A stretch of DNA of 64,000 bases, from the NCBI GenBank assembly GCA_947086415.1, contig OX352300.1:25140602-25204601 (forward strand), in the 5' to 3' direction. Origin of the DNA: Pammene aurita (Eukaryota; Arthropoda; Insecta; Lepidoptera; Tortricidae). A program made the translations under genes and the position numbers. Positions 46,365 through 58,115 of the stretch are shown piece by piece. Each line of letters opens with the position of its first letter. The stretch's first letter is position 1. The notes under the pieces were generated by a model. That model was not told the DNA's origin. It worked only from the letters and a program-made list of their open reading frames with translations, and ran no database searches.

Positions 46365-46960
46365 CTATAAAAACGGCATAAAAATTTAGTTACTGATGAA
46401 AAATAAAATGTTTTAGGGTTCCGGACCTACCATAAAATAAAATAAACTGGCCAAGTCCGAGTCGGGACTCGGAACACCATGTGTTTCCTACTATTATCTA
46501 TAAAAACGGCATAAAAATTTAGTTACTGATGAAAAATAAAATGTTTTAGGGTTCCGGACCTACCATAAAATAAAATAAACTGGCCAAGTCCGAGTCGGGA
46601 CTCGGAACACCATGTGTTTCGTACTATTATCTATAAAAAAACGGCATAAAAAGCATGTTTGTTGTATGGGAGCCCCCTTAAATATTTATTTAATTCTATT
46701 TTTTTAGTAATTTGTTGGTATGGCGGCAACAGAAATACATGATCTGTGAAAAACTATCACGGTTCACGAGATACAGCCTGGTGACAGACGGACAGACGGA
46801 CAGCGGTCTTAGTAATAGGGTCCCGTTTTTACCCTTTGGTGCGGAACCCTAAAAATGAGACTGTTTTATACCATCAGATCATGTATTTTTTATTAAGAAC
46901 GTATAGCGGTAAAGATATAATATCACACAAGTAACTTGATATCTATATACACAACAATTC
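46365..46960 (-). mobile_element. GGCCAAG-family repeat with 133-bp tandem duplication
   Basis: Reverse-complement partner of 42840-43290. Its 5' part is duplicated in tandem: CTATAAAAACGGC occurs at 46365 and 46498 and a third, slightly different one at 46631, a spacing of exactly 133 bp. The two full units are almost identical, indicating a recent duplication. Confidence 0.8.
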
Positions 46961-47345
46961 ATCAACAAAAACAATATAAAGGCACGTGAGATTGTATGAA
47001 GATTTGTTTTATTTATATTCTTCATACATAATTTTGATTGTTTAACCGACTAAATGGACTCTCGAAGCGTTGGGTTCATAGATTTTTTTTTAATGGAGAA
47101 AAATTTGGTGAAGACGCCCACACCATTTTGAAAAAATGTTCTTTTTTTCGAACAATACTTAGTTCACAATTTTAATCAGGATATTTACATGAGATCCAAG
47201 TAAATGGTACTCTACTAATATTTATCTACAGGCGCAACAGACTGGAACTGATGATAATCATAAAATAATGGACTTTTAAAATTTGTTATAAGTGATTTAC
47301 ATACCTACTAAACCCCTACAACAAAATATCCTATTATCTTCGCAG

Positions 47346-47597
47346 GTGCCATAATCTTCGGCTCCGACCAAGAAGTGGCCGGCGTGATGCGAGCCGTGGA
47401 GCGCATCAACGCCACCGGCTCGTTCTCGTGGGTGGGCTCGGACGGCTGGAGCGCACGCTCGCTAGTCTCCGACGGCAACGAGCGCGCTGTGGAGGGCACC
47501 ATCAGCGTGCAACCGCAGGCCAACGACGTCAACGGGTTCAAGCCGTACTTCCTGAGCCTCAATCCTAGGGATAATAAGCGGAACCCGTGGTTTGTAG
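47346..47597 (+). CDS. mGluRA: Metabotropic glutamate receptor exon (ligand pocket)
   Basis: This 252-nt exon encodes GAIIFGSDQEVAGVMRAV through RDNKRNPWFV. It starts in phase 1 (completing Gly) and ends with one base of the next Glu codon; the donor is GTAAGT. GSDGWSAR carries the Asp and Arg equivalent to pocket residues in the mammalian family (Asp318/Arg323 of mGlu1 by my alignment). INATGS is a potential N-glycosylation site. The exon is GC-rich compared with its AT-rich introns, as expected for conserved coding sequence. It is intact. Confidence 0.94.
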
Positions 47598-47762
47598 GTA
47601 AGTTACTACCGGTTGTCGTCGAGATCCTTGCGGGAGATCTATGTCCAGGCTCTCGATTATGAGAGATAAATGCTTTGGAAACCGGACTAGAAATCGTTAT
47701 ACTATGTGTCTATATAGCTGGCAGCTAGACCAAACTGAAGTATAACTGAAGAACAAATAAAA

Positions 47763-47912
47763 TTATCATCATCACCATCATCATATCAGCCGAAAGACGT
47801 CCACTGGTGAACATAGGCCTCCTCCAAAGAGTGCCACAATGACCGGTCCTGCGCCACCCGCATCCAGCGGACTCCCGCGACCTTTACCAGGTCATCAGTC
47901 CACCTTGTGGGG
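47763..47912 (-). pseudogene. LINE C-terminus with CAT-rich end
   Basis: The minus strand encodes WTDDLVKVAGVRWMRVAQDR, then SLWHSLEEAYVHQWTSFG and a stop, followed by (ATG)n on that strand. It matches the C-terminus of a common lepidopteran endonuclease/reverse-transcriptase, 5' truncated. Confidence 0.8.
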
Positions 47913-48981
47913 GGTGAAAATTATGTTAATAAATATTTTGATATGTTTATTTTAAATAGACACACTGGGAACGAACCAGTGTCATCTGCATTCGCGGCAG
48001 ACGTCTTAACCACTTGGCCGGGTCACAGCAGCACCGGTCGAATTTTCCCGTGTATATGCAATCTTTGTAAATGCTAAGGCGCATTTTTGCCAATCATCTA
48101 AGGTAGAACATTATGAGGCCTAGGTCACTAAGAGGACTGTATAAGTTTACAAACTGATATATATCAAAAATATAGTACTTGTACATACTGTAAGTATATG
48201 TACTTATCTAACAGTATGTAGTGGTATTACAGTAAAATATTTCTAATTATAAATATTAAGTTTGGCAACCATGTAATCATCTAAAGTGACATCAGCAGTT
48301 TCAAAGTGTATTTTGTGGGTTGAACGCCTGGTTTTTCTGAGAATTTCGTCTTTATCAGCCCAAACACGAACTAACAATATTTACGAAAGTTAGAAACATT
48401 ACTGCTAATGTAAGAACAGAAATATTCATATAGGTACACTTATATTTTGTTGTGAACTAAAACTGTTAGTAAACTGAAACATTCTCAGACTTGAGACTCA
48501 TAATGTATCTCCTACAGATTAATGAACACCTGAACGTCAGTTTTGTGGACTCATTAAGAGTCTTCAGAGATCTCAGACTTCTAGAAGTTCCCTTGTGACC
48601 CACTTATGTTGAATCATCCGCGTGAAACTAATTACTTAAGCACATTACCGTACAAAATTCTACCACCCCTTAGCCTAATTAGAAAATTACAATGTGGTCT
48701 AGGTGATTATAACGTTGAACCATATTACAAACTAGCTTTGAGCTAAACTAATAATCTCATCATCATCAAATCTAATTAAAGGCTTCACCTTATAGTTGCG
48801 TTTGCACACGAAATAAAAAGGTCAAATACGGCCTTTCGTGAACAAAGGATTTCATTTGGTCTAATTATTCCATAGGATCCAAGGATGGATTTGAGAAGTG
48901 GACACACCAAGATTTTTGGTGCAATTTTTTAGGGGGGAGCCCTTAACTTTATCTTGATATCCACATCACATCAGTTAGGCT

Positions 48982-49201
48982 GCTAGGCCAAGTTTGGTAT
49001 CATTTTTGTATAAATTGGGGATGCCGAATTTATTTATGGTATAATTTTGACCCTGTTTATAAGTTATGGATTTCCTTGTGAAACAGGGAATTTCAAAATA
49101 AGTTATTTTTTATTTTACATGTTTGCTTGGGAAAATTATACCATAAATGAATTCGGCATCCCCGATTTATACGAAAACGATACCAAACTTGGCGTAGTAG
49201 C
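48982..49201. mobile_element. Inverted-repeat element in 1.8-kb intron
   Basis: Arms 48982-49051 and 49133-49201 pair over about 70 bp (CCAAGTTTGGTATC, GGGGATGCCGAATT and ATTTATGGTATAATTTT shared). MITE-like, about 240 bp upstream of the last exon in the window. Confidence 0.75.
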
Positions 49202-49442
49202 TTAACAAAGAGTTGCAGTAGGCTGCGGTAGTTGTTTACCATCAGATGGGCCGTATCCTTGTTTTCGATTTTATAACATACATTTTGGATCGATTGAGCT
49301 GTAATTTATACAAATTATGTAATTTAGTCACAGATGTATGTAGGTAGGTACAAATGAAGTGTGACGAACGATGATTTAACTTTACATATTTCAAGAAAAG
49401 AGTTTCCTACTGTTAAACTAATTAGGTCCATTTTCGTTCCAG

Positions 49443-49617
49443 AGTTCTGGGAAGATCACTTCCAATGCCGCTACCCGGGCAGTCCCAAGACGCCGTACAA
49501 CGTGAAGTATACCAAGACCTGCTCGGGGCTGGAGCGGCTGACGGACTCCAACACCGAGTTTGAGGGGCAGCTCCAGTTCGTCTCTGATGCTGTCATGGCC
49601 TTCGCTTATGCGATCAG
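49443..49617 (+). CDS. mGluRA: Metabotropic glutamate receptor exon (C-terminal part of ligand domain)
   Basis: This 175-nt exon runs from EFWEDHFQCRYPGSPK to FVSDAVMAFAYAI plus two bases of the next codon (phase 2; donor GTGAGA). The Cys in FQCRYP and in KTCSGLE are conserved disulfide positions of the family, and FVSDAVMAFAYA is the conserved helix near the end of the Venus-flytrap domain. The Cys-rich linker and the seven-transmembrane domain must be encoded beyond the window. No defects seen. Confidence 0.94.
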
Positions 49618-49639
49618 GTGAGACAACTATATACTATTC

Positions 49640-49810
49640 CAGAATTCTAGGAAGACAGAGTAGGTAAGACGTCCGACTTGGAATCCAGAGGTTTTGGGTT
49701 CAAAACCCGGTTCTTTCCACTGTTTTGCGGAATGAATATACGTACGCACATCATTTGACAATTACTTTACCAGTCGCTTTTAAGTTACGGCCAGATGGCA
49801 TTCAACAAAA
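49640..49810 (+). mobile_element. Diverged SINE fragment (family of 16939)
   Basis: GGTAAGACGTCCGACTTGGA, GGTTTTGGGTTCAAAACCCG and ATTACTTTACCAGTCGCTTTT match the head and body of the SINE at 16939-17228, with small deletions. Confidence 0.7.
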
Positions 49811-51374
49811 GTCCTCTGCCACGAGACCTTGGCAAAAACAGAGATTTTAAACCGTGTAGCCAGTGGTTGGTGCCCAATTCTACATGACCTTTAAACGCCC
49901 TTGGTGGCTAGGTGTGCTCTGCCAACCATTGGCAAAAGCGGTTGGTTGGTTGGCAGCCATGTAGCCGCTCGCTTCAACCACTCGCTCCAACCAAGGTCAC
50001 GTGGCAGAATCTGCGGCTATCTGCCGTCTGGCCACAACTTTAGGTACAGGAAAACATTATGAGTGCCACCGGCAACGCGGCCTCTGGTAATTAGGACCGC
50101 TGAGAGGAACCCCCAGACTAAGCGCGCTGTGTCCAAGATTATCACCTACTGATTCTGATTGATGCAACGGCAACCTCGTAGCGAAATTCCTACTATGATT
50201 ATTATTATTCTAAGCCCATAATGTCCACCTGCCAGAGTAAAGGTTTTGCCCCTCTTTTTTCAATTATTTTGTCATATCACTCGTAGTATTATTCCCTTTT
50301 AGGAGGTGTGGTATGTTTACTGAGGCAATGCAATGGGCAGTTTGCCTTTGCTTAACATCGTCTTTTAAACTGTCAGCTGTCATTTCCCACAAAACTTTAA
50401 TGCACCATATCCGAACACGAACATCGAAGATTATTGTAAACAAGCAAAGATAGGTATTCTTCCCGATTGAGTTTGTAATGGATTTGTAGACTCGGAAAGT
50501 GCCCGACCTTTCTTGTAAATTGGGTCGTTATATATTTTGTAAACAACCTGCCCTATTTGCAAATGATTTAACGGTGCCGTCGGTGCCGCGATAAGGCTGG
50601 GCGGTGTCGCGAATTATAAATCTCGGAGGAGATAAGTATCTGACGTTTAATGTATCTTGGGGTTCTTAGATTTAGCGAGGGCTTGGTGGCCGTTAAAGCA
50701 ATAGAACAATTTGTTTTTGAATTGAAACATTGTAGACGACGATTCTATTCATTGAGAGTTATTCGTATAATCGTTTCACGCTATCCTTCGTTTAGACATT
50801 AAACAACTTTATTAAGATGTAAATGAGCACATTCTGAGATCGTTTATATTTTTCTCTTTGACGAAATGGAGATGGTTATACATTGGGCAAGAAGTTTTTG
50901 TGTGTATTTGTTTATACGAACGAATAGTCGCTTTTATCTTCATAACAGCTTGTCTGATTTGAATGCAGTTATCATAACAGCAAAGGTGACACGCGATAGA
51001 CAAGTACGTTTGTCCTGAGGCTGAAAAAGTCTATCTAAGTTTGAAGGCCGCACTAATTTCGCAATTAGAACTAGAACAAATGTAACTTTCAATTTTGAAC
51101 TCTGTTATAATTTATGAAGGTGTCATTCACGTTGTCACTTTGTCTCATATATCAGACGACGGCGGTCAAAAGGTTAATATTGAATTACTCATCAATGCGT
51201 CTACGTCGCTCCGCGCACTGGACACGAATTATTAATACCACGATCGTCAAATTACATTAGATGAACTGTATTAAATAGGTACCTAATAATAAGTCTTAGG
51301 GTATTCCATTGGGAGTCGTTTTCTGCAAATAATTTGCCGAAGAATCAATAGGACATCACCATCCATAGACATAT

Positions 51375-51800
51375 TTTTTTTATACCACGACGGTGGCAAA
51401 CAAGCATACAGCCCGCCTGATGGTAAGCAGCTACCGTAGAATATGGACGCCTGCAACTCCAGAGGTCTCACATGCGCGTTGCCGACCCTTTACAAAAAGG
51501 AGGATTCACTTTGTTGACGGCTAAAGGAACAAGAGGGTCATTGTCAACACACTGGGTCCTCTTTAGCTCTTTGGCAACCTTACTCACCAGCAGTAACACT
51601 ACACTATGAGTAGGGTCTAGTGCTATTTGGCTGTGGTTTTTTGTAAGGTGGAGGTACTTCTCCAGTCGGTCTCTGCTCCAGATTTGAGCGAGATGACATT
51701 CGCTGTACTGTGCCGTCTGTGTCCTACCACACATAGCGCGATGACATTCGCAGTACCCATACCCCTCTTTTGGACGTAGTTTAAGGACATACCCGTGTCC
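51375..51800 (+). mobile_element. 'ACCACGACGGTGGCAAAC' repeat, long copy
   Basis: It runs from TATACCACGACGGTGGCAAA past TTTAGCTCTTTGGCAACC into ACACTATGAGTAGGGTCT and GATGACATTCGCAGTACC. The same longer version occurs at 57226-57590, so this family is at least 400 bp. Open frames across it on the minus strand are incidental. Confidence 0.7.
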
Positions 51801-52481
51801 GTATAAAATAGGAAGACGTGGTCCCACGAAGATAGAATTCCATAATAAGCCGCGATCTCGTGCACACACACTCACTTTTGACGTTTAAACCAATCACCGT
51901 TCGTCCACGAGTTGTATATGTGTGCATGTCGCGCGTAAACACAAGGAAATCGGCTTATTATAGAATCACAATTCTGTCTTCACTATGGTCTTCACGGCAT
52001 TGCGTCTTCTTATTTTATATGTCTATGAGCACCACCATTTCATTACTTTACTTTACTTAAGGCAGGAGACTTAAAACTTCTCGAAGGTTTATTTAAAATT
52101 ATATTTTGCACTTACAGGGCACGTCAAAGACAGCTATTGTAAAAAATAAGTACTTAAAAGTTAGTCATAATATATTAACGTAATCCAAACAAATACAATT
52201 ACATGCCTGGCTTACTCCGAAAAGAAGTTCCAAAGTGCCTATTTATTCCAGGTGGTTAGAAATACTGCATTAACGAGTCCCAAGTTGCTTAGGCAAGAAA
52301 ATGGACTATAATTTTGAGCCAGACAACTTTATAGTTTGGAGTTTCAATGCGCAATAATAAATGGCAAAATGGCAGGGTAGACGTGATTCTTTGTCTAACT
52401 GATTAAGGCAGGACTAGTAATAGGGATGGGAAAATTTTCCGATTATAAAAACGATTAAAATGTATAATAATTTTAACCACG

Positions 52482-52590
52482 GTATTTGATCGTGATATTG
52501 GCTACGAAGCTGGAAGTCCAGGGTGCGAATCCTAGTAAGGGCATCTATAATTGTTCTTGAGCTATGGACATTTTCTACATACACTCTTCT
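52482..52590 (+). mobile_element. Decayed SINE, family 2
   Basis: GGGTGCGAATCCTAGTAAGG and TTCTTGAGCTATGGACATTTT match the copies at 23650 and 59666 with many changes. Confidence 0.55.
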
Positions 52591-54049
52591 AAGTATAGTC
52601 TATTCTAGAGTTCGTATTTATTCATTATATTTTTTTTTTTCATTTATTATTATTTTTGTGAAAACAATTAAAGCACAATGTCTTTTTAAAATAACAAAAA
52701 TCAACCCCAGTGCTTAGCACTGCAGTGATTTCTCCCAGCCTTACTAAGCCCAGTAACAGCCGTCCCAGAAGTAAAGAGACAAAATAGGGTTAAAAAAATT
52801 ATGACTAAACTACGGTAGTACTATTAGTTTTTCTGTGACTAAACTAAGTAAATTCGGTATGTTACACACTGGACACAAAGAAAAGTAAAAGAAAATGCAT
52901 GTTTTATAATAAATGAGTACCAACGACACCTTTAAATCCCATTTTTCTGAGGTTTATATCCGGTCGCCGCTTGAGGGCTTTTCAAGGAATTGCTGCTACA
53001 GTTTTTGCTATTTAGGTCCAACGAGTTTGAGAGCAAGTAATGATTTAGGCTTATATGTTTCGTTGGGTTTGGGGTATGTCAGAGGTATTATTTTGTTCGA
53101 GTATATACTTCTCCCTTCTCCCTAGTGGCCCCAATAATATCGACATCTTGACAAACGCGAAATTTGTTAAAAAATCTAGACTTTTATGTACCTATAGCTA
53201 CCTGCTTATCTACAATATCTCGAATGTTAACGTGGAAATATTGCTTGCCAGGCACGTCACTCGGATCCACAGGTGTACGAGGACTTCCTGGAACGATTTT
53301 GAATTAATGTTTTCCGTTTCTTTAAACGTTTGAGTATACGATACAATCCATTTTCTTCTTTCCCCCTCTTAAGTAAATTGATGTATAATGTCTATTTTCT
53401 CGTGACACCCAATCATTCTGAACTACTCACTTGTTCTGTTCACTAGTTCATGTTTAACAAATTCAATTTCTTTGAATGATACGAAATTATACTCAAAAGC
53501 CTAATATATTAACATAACTGTCACCAATGATCGCTATTACAGTATATATTTTTCAAAAAAATTTTTTTTTTACAATAAAGATCTTTTAGATTGGTTTCTT
53601 TACTTCTGGGACAGGTTATTAGATATTTCAACAAGTGTCTGTAGAGTAATTATGGTAGTTTACGTCCACATATGTCAGTTTTCTATCCATACTTATTTAT
53701 ACATTTATATTCAAGTTATTCCCAAAATCAAAAAGTATTTAAAAAAACTATAAATCAAGAATATTGACGTTATAAAGTTTTCCTCTTATAGTTGCAGCAG
53801 TTTAATCAAGTGGACGGTAAACTTGACCTGGACGGGAAACTAACACAATCATCCTATGTAATATTTGATTTTTAATCATTTATTGAAGAGCCGTTTTTTT
53901 ATGTTAAAAGTCCCATCCCTACTTAGTAAGTCTGAATCGATCTTGATTGGAACTTCGATACCTAAATAATAAATTTAGAACTGAAGACAGAAAATTTAAG
54001 ACTATTTGAATTTTCGATCATTCTCAAAAGTTACACTTAATTGATGATT

Positions 54050-54093
54050 AAGATGAATAAATTATCAGTCAGTTGATTTACTGAATTTATGTA
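54050..54093 (+). repeat. 44-bp direct repeat, left copy
   Basis: Identical to 57175-57218 (starts AAGATGAATAAATTATCAGT). The pair brackets 3.1 kb of repeats. Confidence 0.9.
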
Positions 54094-54102
54094 CATTTTT
54101 TA

Positions 54103-56112
54103 ACCGACTTCAATTTCATAGAAGGAGGAGGTTCTGTATTCGGTTTGGGCTTTTTTTTTTATGTATGTTCACCGATTACTCCGAGACGCATGGTCCGATT
54201 TGAATAATTCTTTTTTTATTTGAAAGGATATACTTCCAAGGTGGTCCCATATTAATCTGGTGCTGTTCTGATGATGGGATCTATGAGGAATTGAGGGAAC
54301 TTTTTGGGTGTTTTCTTAAGCAACTCGAGAGTTTTCTCTCGAAAACCACCAATTTGATGAAGTGGACCTGATAATGATGATTGTTTTGATGATAATGATG
54401 TTGATTTTTTTTAATGTAGGCTGTTCAGCGATTACTCCGAGACCCGTGGTCCGATTTGAATAATTCTTTTTATGTTTGAAAGGATGTACTTCCAAGGTGG
54501 TCCCAAATTAATCTGGTGCTGTTCTGATGATGGAATCCACGAGGAATTGAGGGAACTCCTTAATCATTAAAGGCACATGTATGGCGATTTGAGTGTTTTC
54601 TTAAGCAACTCAAGCATTTCCTCTCGAAAACCACCAATTTGATGGAACGGACCTAACGATAAAGACCACATATGACATGTGGAACTTTCCTTAGTTTAAG
54701 CGGGTGTATTATGAACTTTTTCTTATACGCCTATACCGATTATTCCGAGACCCGTTGTCCGATTTGAGTAATATTTTTATTGTTTATAAAGAGTTACCTC
54801 GAAAGTAGCGGACTAATTTGGTTGGACCTGATGATGGAAATCCATGAGGGATTGAGGGAACTCTTCAATTTTAAAAGGCTCATGTATGGTGATTTGAGTG
54901 TATTTTTAAGCAACTCGAGTGTTTCCTCTCGAGAACTACCAATTAGATGGAGAGGACCCCATAATGAAAACCGCAGATGACATGTGGAGTCCCTTCCATA
55001 AATAGCTATTTGAATTGGGTAAACATTCTGTGAAAGAAGGAAGCAAATTTAGTTTATGTCCAAAGAGCTGATTGAGATCCCGAGAAAGCGTAGCAAAAGA
55101 TTCTACTAATTTATAAGCATGAGCGTAGCGAGGGCGTTTAAGGCACGAGGTGCAAAGTTAATAACGTCAATCTCGTGTGGCACATACAACTCTTCACCTC
55201 AGCCTTCACACCGACTACATCTGCATCGCTGACGGACTGCACCGCGCACCCTCGGGTTTTGATTTCCACCTCAATCAGACTAGTGATACCTATAACGAAT
55301 ATTTTATTTTATATGCGTCCTAAACGCGGGGGGTGGTACAGTCGACTACAAAGAGATGTATCCACTTTTGGACCATATTACAACGCAATAAGGTGAAAAA
55401 GTGGATACATCTCTTTGTATTTGACTGTACATTATTAACCGACTTCAATTTCATAGAAGGAGGAGGTCTGTATTCGGTTTTTTTTTATGTATGTTCACCG
55501 ATTACTCCGAGACGCGTAGTCCGATTTTAATAATTCTTTTTTGTTTGAAAGGGTCTACTTCCAAGGTGGTCCCATTATTAATCTGGTGCTGTTCTGATGA
55601 TGGGATCTATGAGGAATTGAGGGAACTCCTCAATTTATAACGGCATATGTATGGTGATTTGGGTGTTTTCTTAAGCAACCACCAATTTGATGATGTGGAC
55701 CTCATGATGATGGTTGTTTTGATGATAATGATGATGATTTTTTTTTATGTAGGATGTTCAGCGATTACTCCGACACCCGTGGTCCGATTTGAGGAATTCT
55801 TTTTTGTTTGAAAGGAACTACCTCTAAGATAGTTCCACATTCATCTGGTGCTGTTCTGATGATGGGATCCATGAGGAATTGAGGGATCTCCTCAATTTTT
55901 AAAGGCACATGTATGGTGATTTGGTTGTTTTTTTAAGCAACTCAAGCATTTCCTCTCGAAAACCACTAATTTGATGGAGTGGACCTTATGATGAAGACCA
56001 CATATGATATGTGGAACTTTCCTTACATTGAGTAGGTATTATGAACTTTTTGTTATATATCTTAACCGATTATTGCGAGATCCGTTGTCCGATTATGATA
56101 ATTATATAACCA
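54103..56112 (+). repeat. Duplicated three-unit repeat block
   Basis: Degenerate units of about 300 bp share CGATTACTCCGAGAC and TCTGATGATGG. Units begin near 54103, 54415, 54700 and again near 55437, 55740, 56040. The first, second and third units of the right block resemble those of the left block in order: both first units start ACCGACTTCAATTTCATAGA and both third units read TATTATGAACTTTTT. So the block, not the unit, was duplicated with a period near 1334 bp. The last unit is truncated at 56112. A single related unit is at 42526-42800. Confidence 0.75.
55339..55427. mobile_element. 89-bp TA-flanked MITE (CAGTC ends)
   Basis: The termini CAGTCGACTACAAAGAGATG and complement pair over about 35 bp. 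TA borders it at 55337-55338 and 55428-55429. It lies in the gap between the two repeat blocks. Confidence 0.85.
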
Positions 56113-56123
56113 CTAAAAATGGA

Positions 56124-56990
56124 AAAATAAAAACTTTTTACAAAAAAAAGATAAACCGACTTCAAAAAGTATAAAATAAATTATTATATTGTTTATATGC
56201 GTTACAAACTGATATGTTTGAAGTCGGTGCCAAGCCAAAAAGTTACAATACCGGTCAAATCAGCTTCAAGTCTGAAAATCACAAAACATATCGATACCTA
56301 CTTACATTGCAAAGGTGAATGTGAATCTATCTGTTACATTTTCACGTCTAAACCAGTAATCCAATTTTGATAAAATGTGGTACCCATGTCTATATATTCT
56401 GATACACGTCTACTTTGTCAATAATCAGAAAAAGACGGCTAATTAAAAAAAAATCATGTATAGTTGACCTTCCATTCAAAATTTGAAATATCCCGCCTTT
56501 TTCTACTGAAATGGTGGGTCGTGGGACCCACCCGGTGTGTCTGAGTATAGAGAGATCAATCTAGCCATTGAATTCCTTTACACTTCGATATTACACCTTA
56601 AATGAAGCAGGATAAATAATTCAAACCGAAGCACGGGCTCCGTTCGAGATATGGTTAGTCCGAAAACTAGTAAAAAAGTTTATTAAGAAACATCATAAGA
56701 CGCATGATTATACTTTCTTTCTGTACTTGAATGAGAACCTACGTGCAGTCAATACCGTATTAGAATAGTTCCATAGCATGAATAACAATTCACTGACCAA
56801 ATACGCCTCGTTCATATTACTTAACTGTTTTGTGATTTTCAGACTTGAAGCTGATTTGACCGGTATTGTAACTTTTTGGCTTGGCACCGACTTCAAACAT
56901 ATCAGTTTGTAACGCATATAAATAATATAATAATTTATTTTATACTTTATGAAGTCGGTTTATCTTTTTTTTGTAAAAAGTTTTTATTTT
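56124..56990. mobile_element. TIR element with about 165-bp arms
   Basis: Arms 56124-56291 and 56826-56990 are almost identical inverted copies (AAACCGACTTCA, TATGCGTTACAAACTGATAT and CAAGCCAAAAAGTTACAATA shared). The 530-bp centre shows no coding region. The element truncates the repeat block on its left. Confidence 0.85.
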
Positions 56991-57170
56991 ATACCACGAC
57001 GGTGGAAAACAAGCATAAAGCTCGCCTGATAGTAAACAGCTACCGTAGCCTATGAACGCCTGTAACTCCAGAGGTGTCACACGCGCGTTGCCGACACTTT
57101 ACAAAAAGGGTCCCTCGTCGTCAACACACTGGGTCCTCTTTGAGCTCTTTGGCAACCTTACTCACCAGCA
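56990..57170 (+). mobile_element. 'ACCACGACGGTGGCAAAC' repeat, short copy
   Basis: Truncated after CTCACCAGCAGGAA. Followed by the 44-bp direct repeat and then a second, longer copy. Confidence 0.7.
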
Positions 57171-57174
57171 GGAA

Positions 57175-57218
57175 AAGATGAATAAATTATCAGTCAGTTG
57201 ATTTACTGAATTTATGTA
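57175..57218 (+). repeat. 44-bp direct repeat, right copy
   Basis: Identical to 54050-54093; it lies between two tandem copies of another repeat. Confidence 0.9.
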
Positions 57219-57225
57219 GATTTTT

Positions 57226-57590
57226 TTTTATACCACAACGGTGGAAAACAAGCATACAGCCCGCCTGATAGTAAACAGCTACCGTAGCCTATGAACGCCT
57301 GCAACTCTAGAGGTGTCACACGCGCGTTGCGGACACTTTACAAAAAGGGTCCCTCGTCGTCAACACACTGGGTCCTCTTTGAGCTCTTTGGCAACCTTAC
57401 TCACCAGCAGGAACACAACACTATGAGTAGGGTCTATGCTATTTGGCTTTGGTTTTCTGTAAGGTGGAGTTACTTGCCCAGTCGGGCTCTGCTCCAGATT
57501 TTAGCGTGATGACATTCGCTTAGCTGTGCCTTACCACACATAGCGAGATGACATATGTATATTCGCAGTACCTCTCTTCAACCTGAAATT
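57226..57590 (+). mobile_element. 'ACCACGACGGTGGCAAAC' repeat, long copy
   Basis: Same extent as the copy at 51375-51800, ending near CGCAGTACCTCTCTTCAACC. Confidence 0.7.
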
Positions 57591-57674
57591 AAAAAAATAC
57601 AACTAGCAACTAAGCATTTACCGCTGACTGTACCTACCTACTCGTAGTCGTAAGACTTTCATTATTACTTACCG

Positions 57675-58115
57675 AAAAAAACCGGCCAAGTGCGTGTCGG
57701 GCCACGCATAATGGAGGGTTCCGTACCTTCAATGGAATAAGAACCAAACTAATACCTATCGAAGATGTTTTTTGAAAATAACTCAAAAATGGCTGAACGG
57801 ACGATAATGTTTAAAACAATTTTCTTGGAAAGTAGGTGAAAAGGCGCATCGTGTAATTTTTTTTCATATTTTTTGGACTTACCGTTCAAAAGTTACAGGG
57901 GGACACAAAATAATCACTTAACCACAAAATGTTCAAAGAAACCTTTCTGCAATTTAACTACATAATTAATTAGCGGCATACAAAATACACCTTATATCTA
58001 AATCTTATCAAGATACGTCTTTTAGTTTCCGAGTAAAATGGCTGTGACATACGGACGGACGGATGGACGGACAAACGGACGTGACGGAATTATAAGAGTT
58101 CATCATTTTTTCAAT
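57675..58115 (-). mobile_element. GGCCAAG-family repeat
   Basis: It starts AAAAAACCGGCCAAGTGCGT and ends with GACGGACGGATGGACGG and ACGGAATTATAAGAGTTC. Same orientation as 10599-11437. Confidence 0.75.

Larger units (their letters stand above)
37812..47345 (+). other. Receptor intron (9.5 kb)
   Basis: It runs from the GTAAGT donor to the CGCAG acceptor. It contains a long hairpin, a TTAA-flanked element, a LINE remnant and several GGCCGG-family copies in both orientations. Regions 37830-39110, 43300-44340 and 45260-46360 hold no exon or element I can name; 39551-39886 is an open frame without recognisable domain. Confidence 0.85.
47598..49442 (+). other. Receptor intron (1.8 kb)
   Basis: GTAAGT donor to CCAG acceptor. 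It holds a LINE remnant (47763-47912) and an inverted-repeat element (48982-49201). The part between, 47915-48980, has no recognised feature. Confidence 0.9.

Noticed and set aside
51468..51875. 135-codon minus-strand frame
   Set aside because: It covers the 'ACCACGACGG' dispersed repeat, whose parts recur at 36846 and 57226 with the frame broken.
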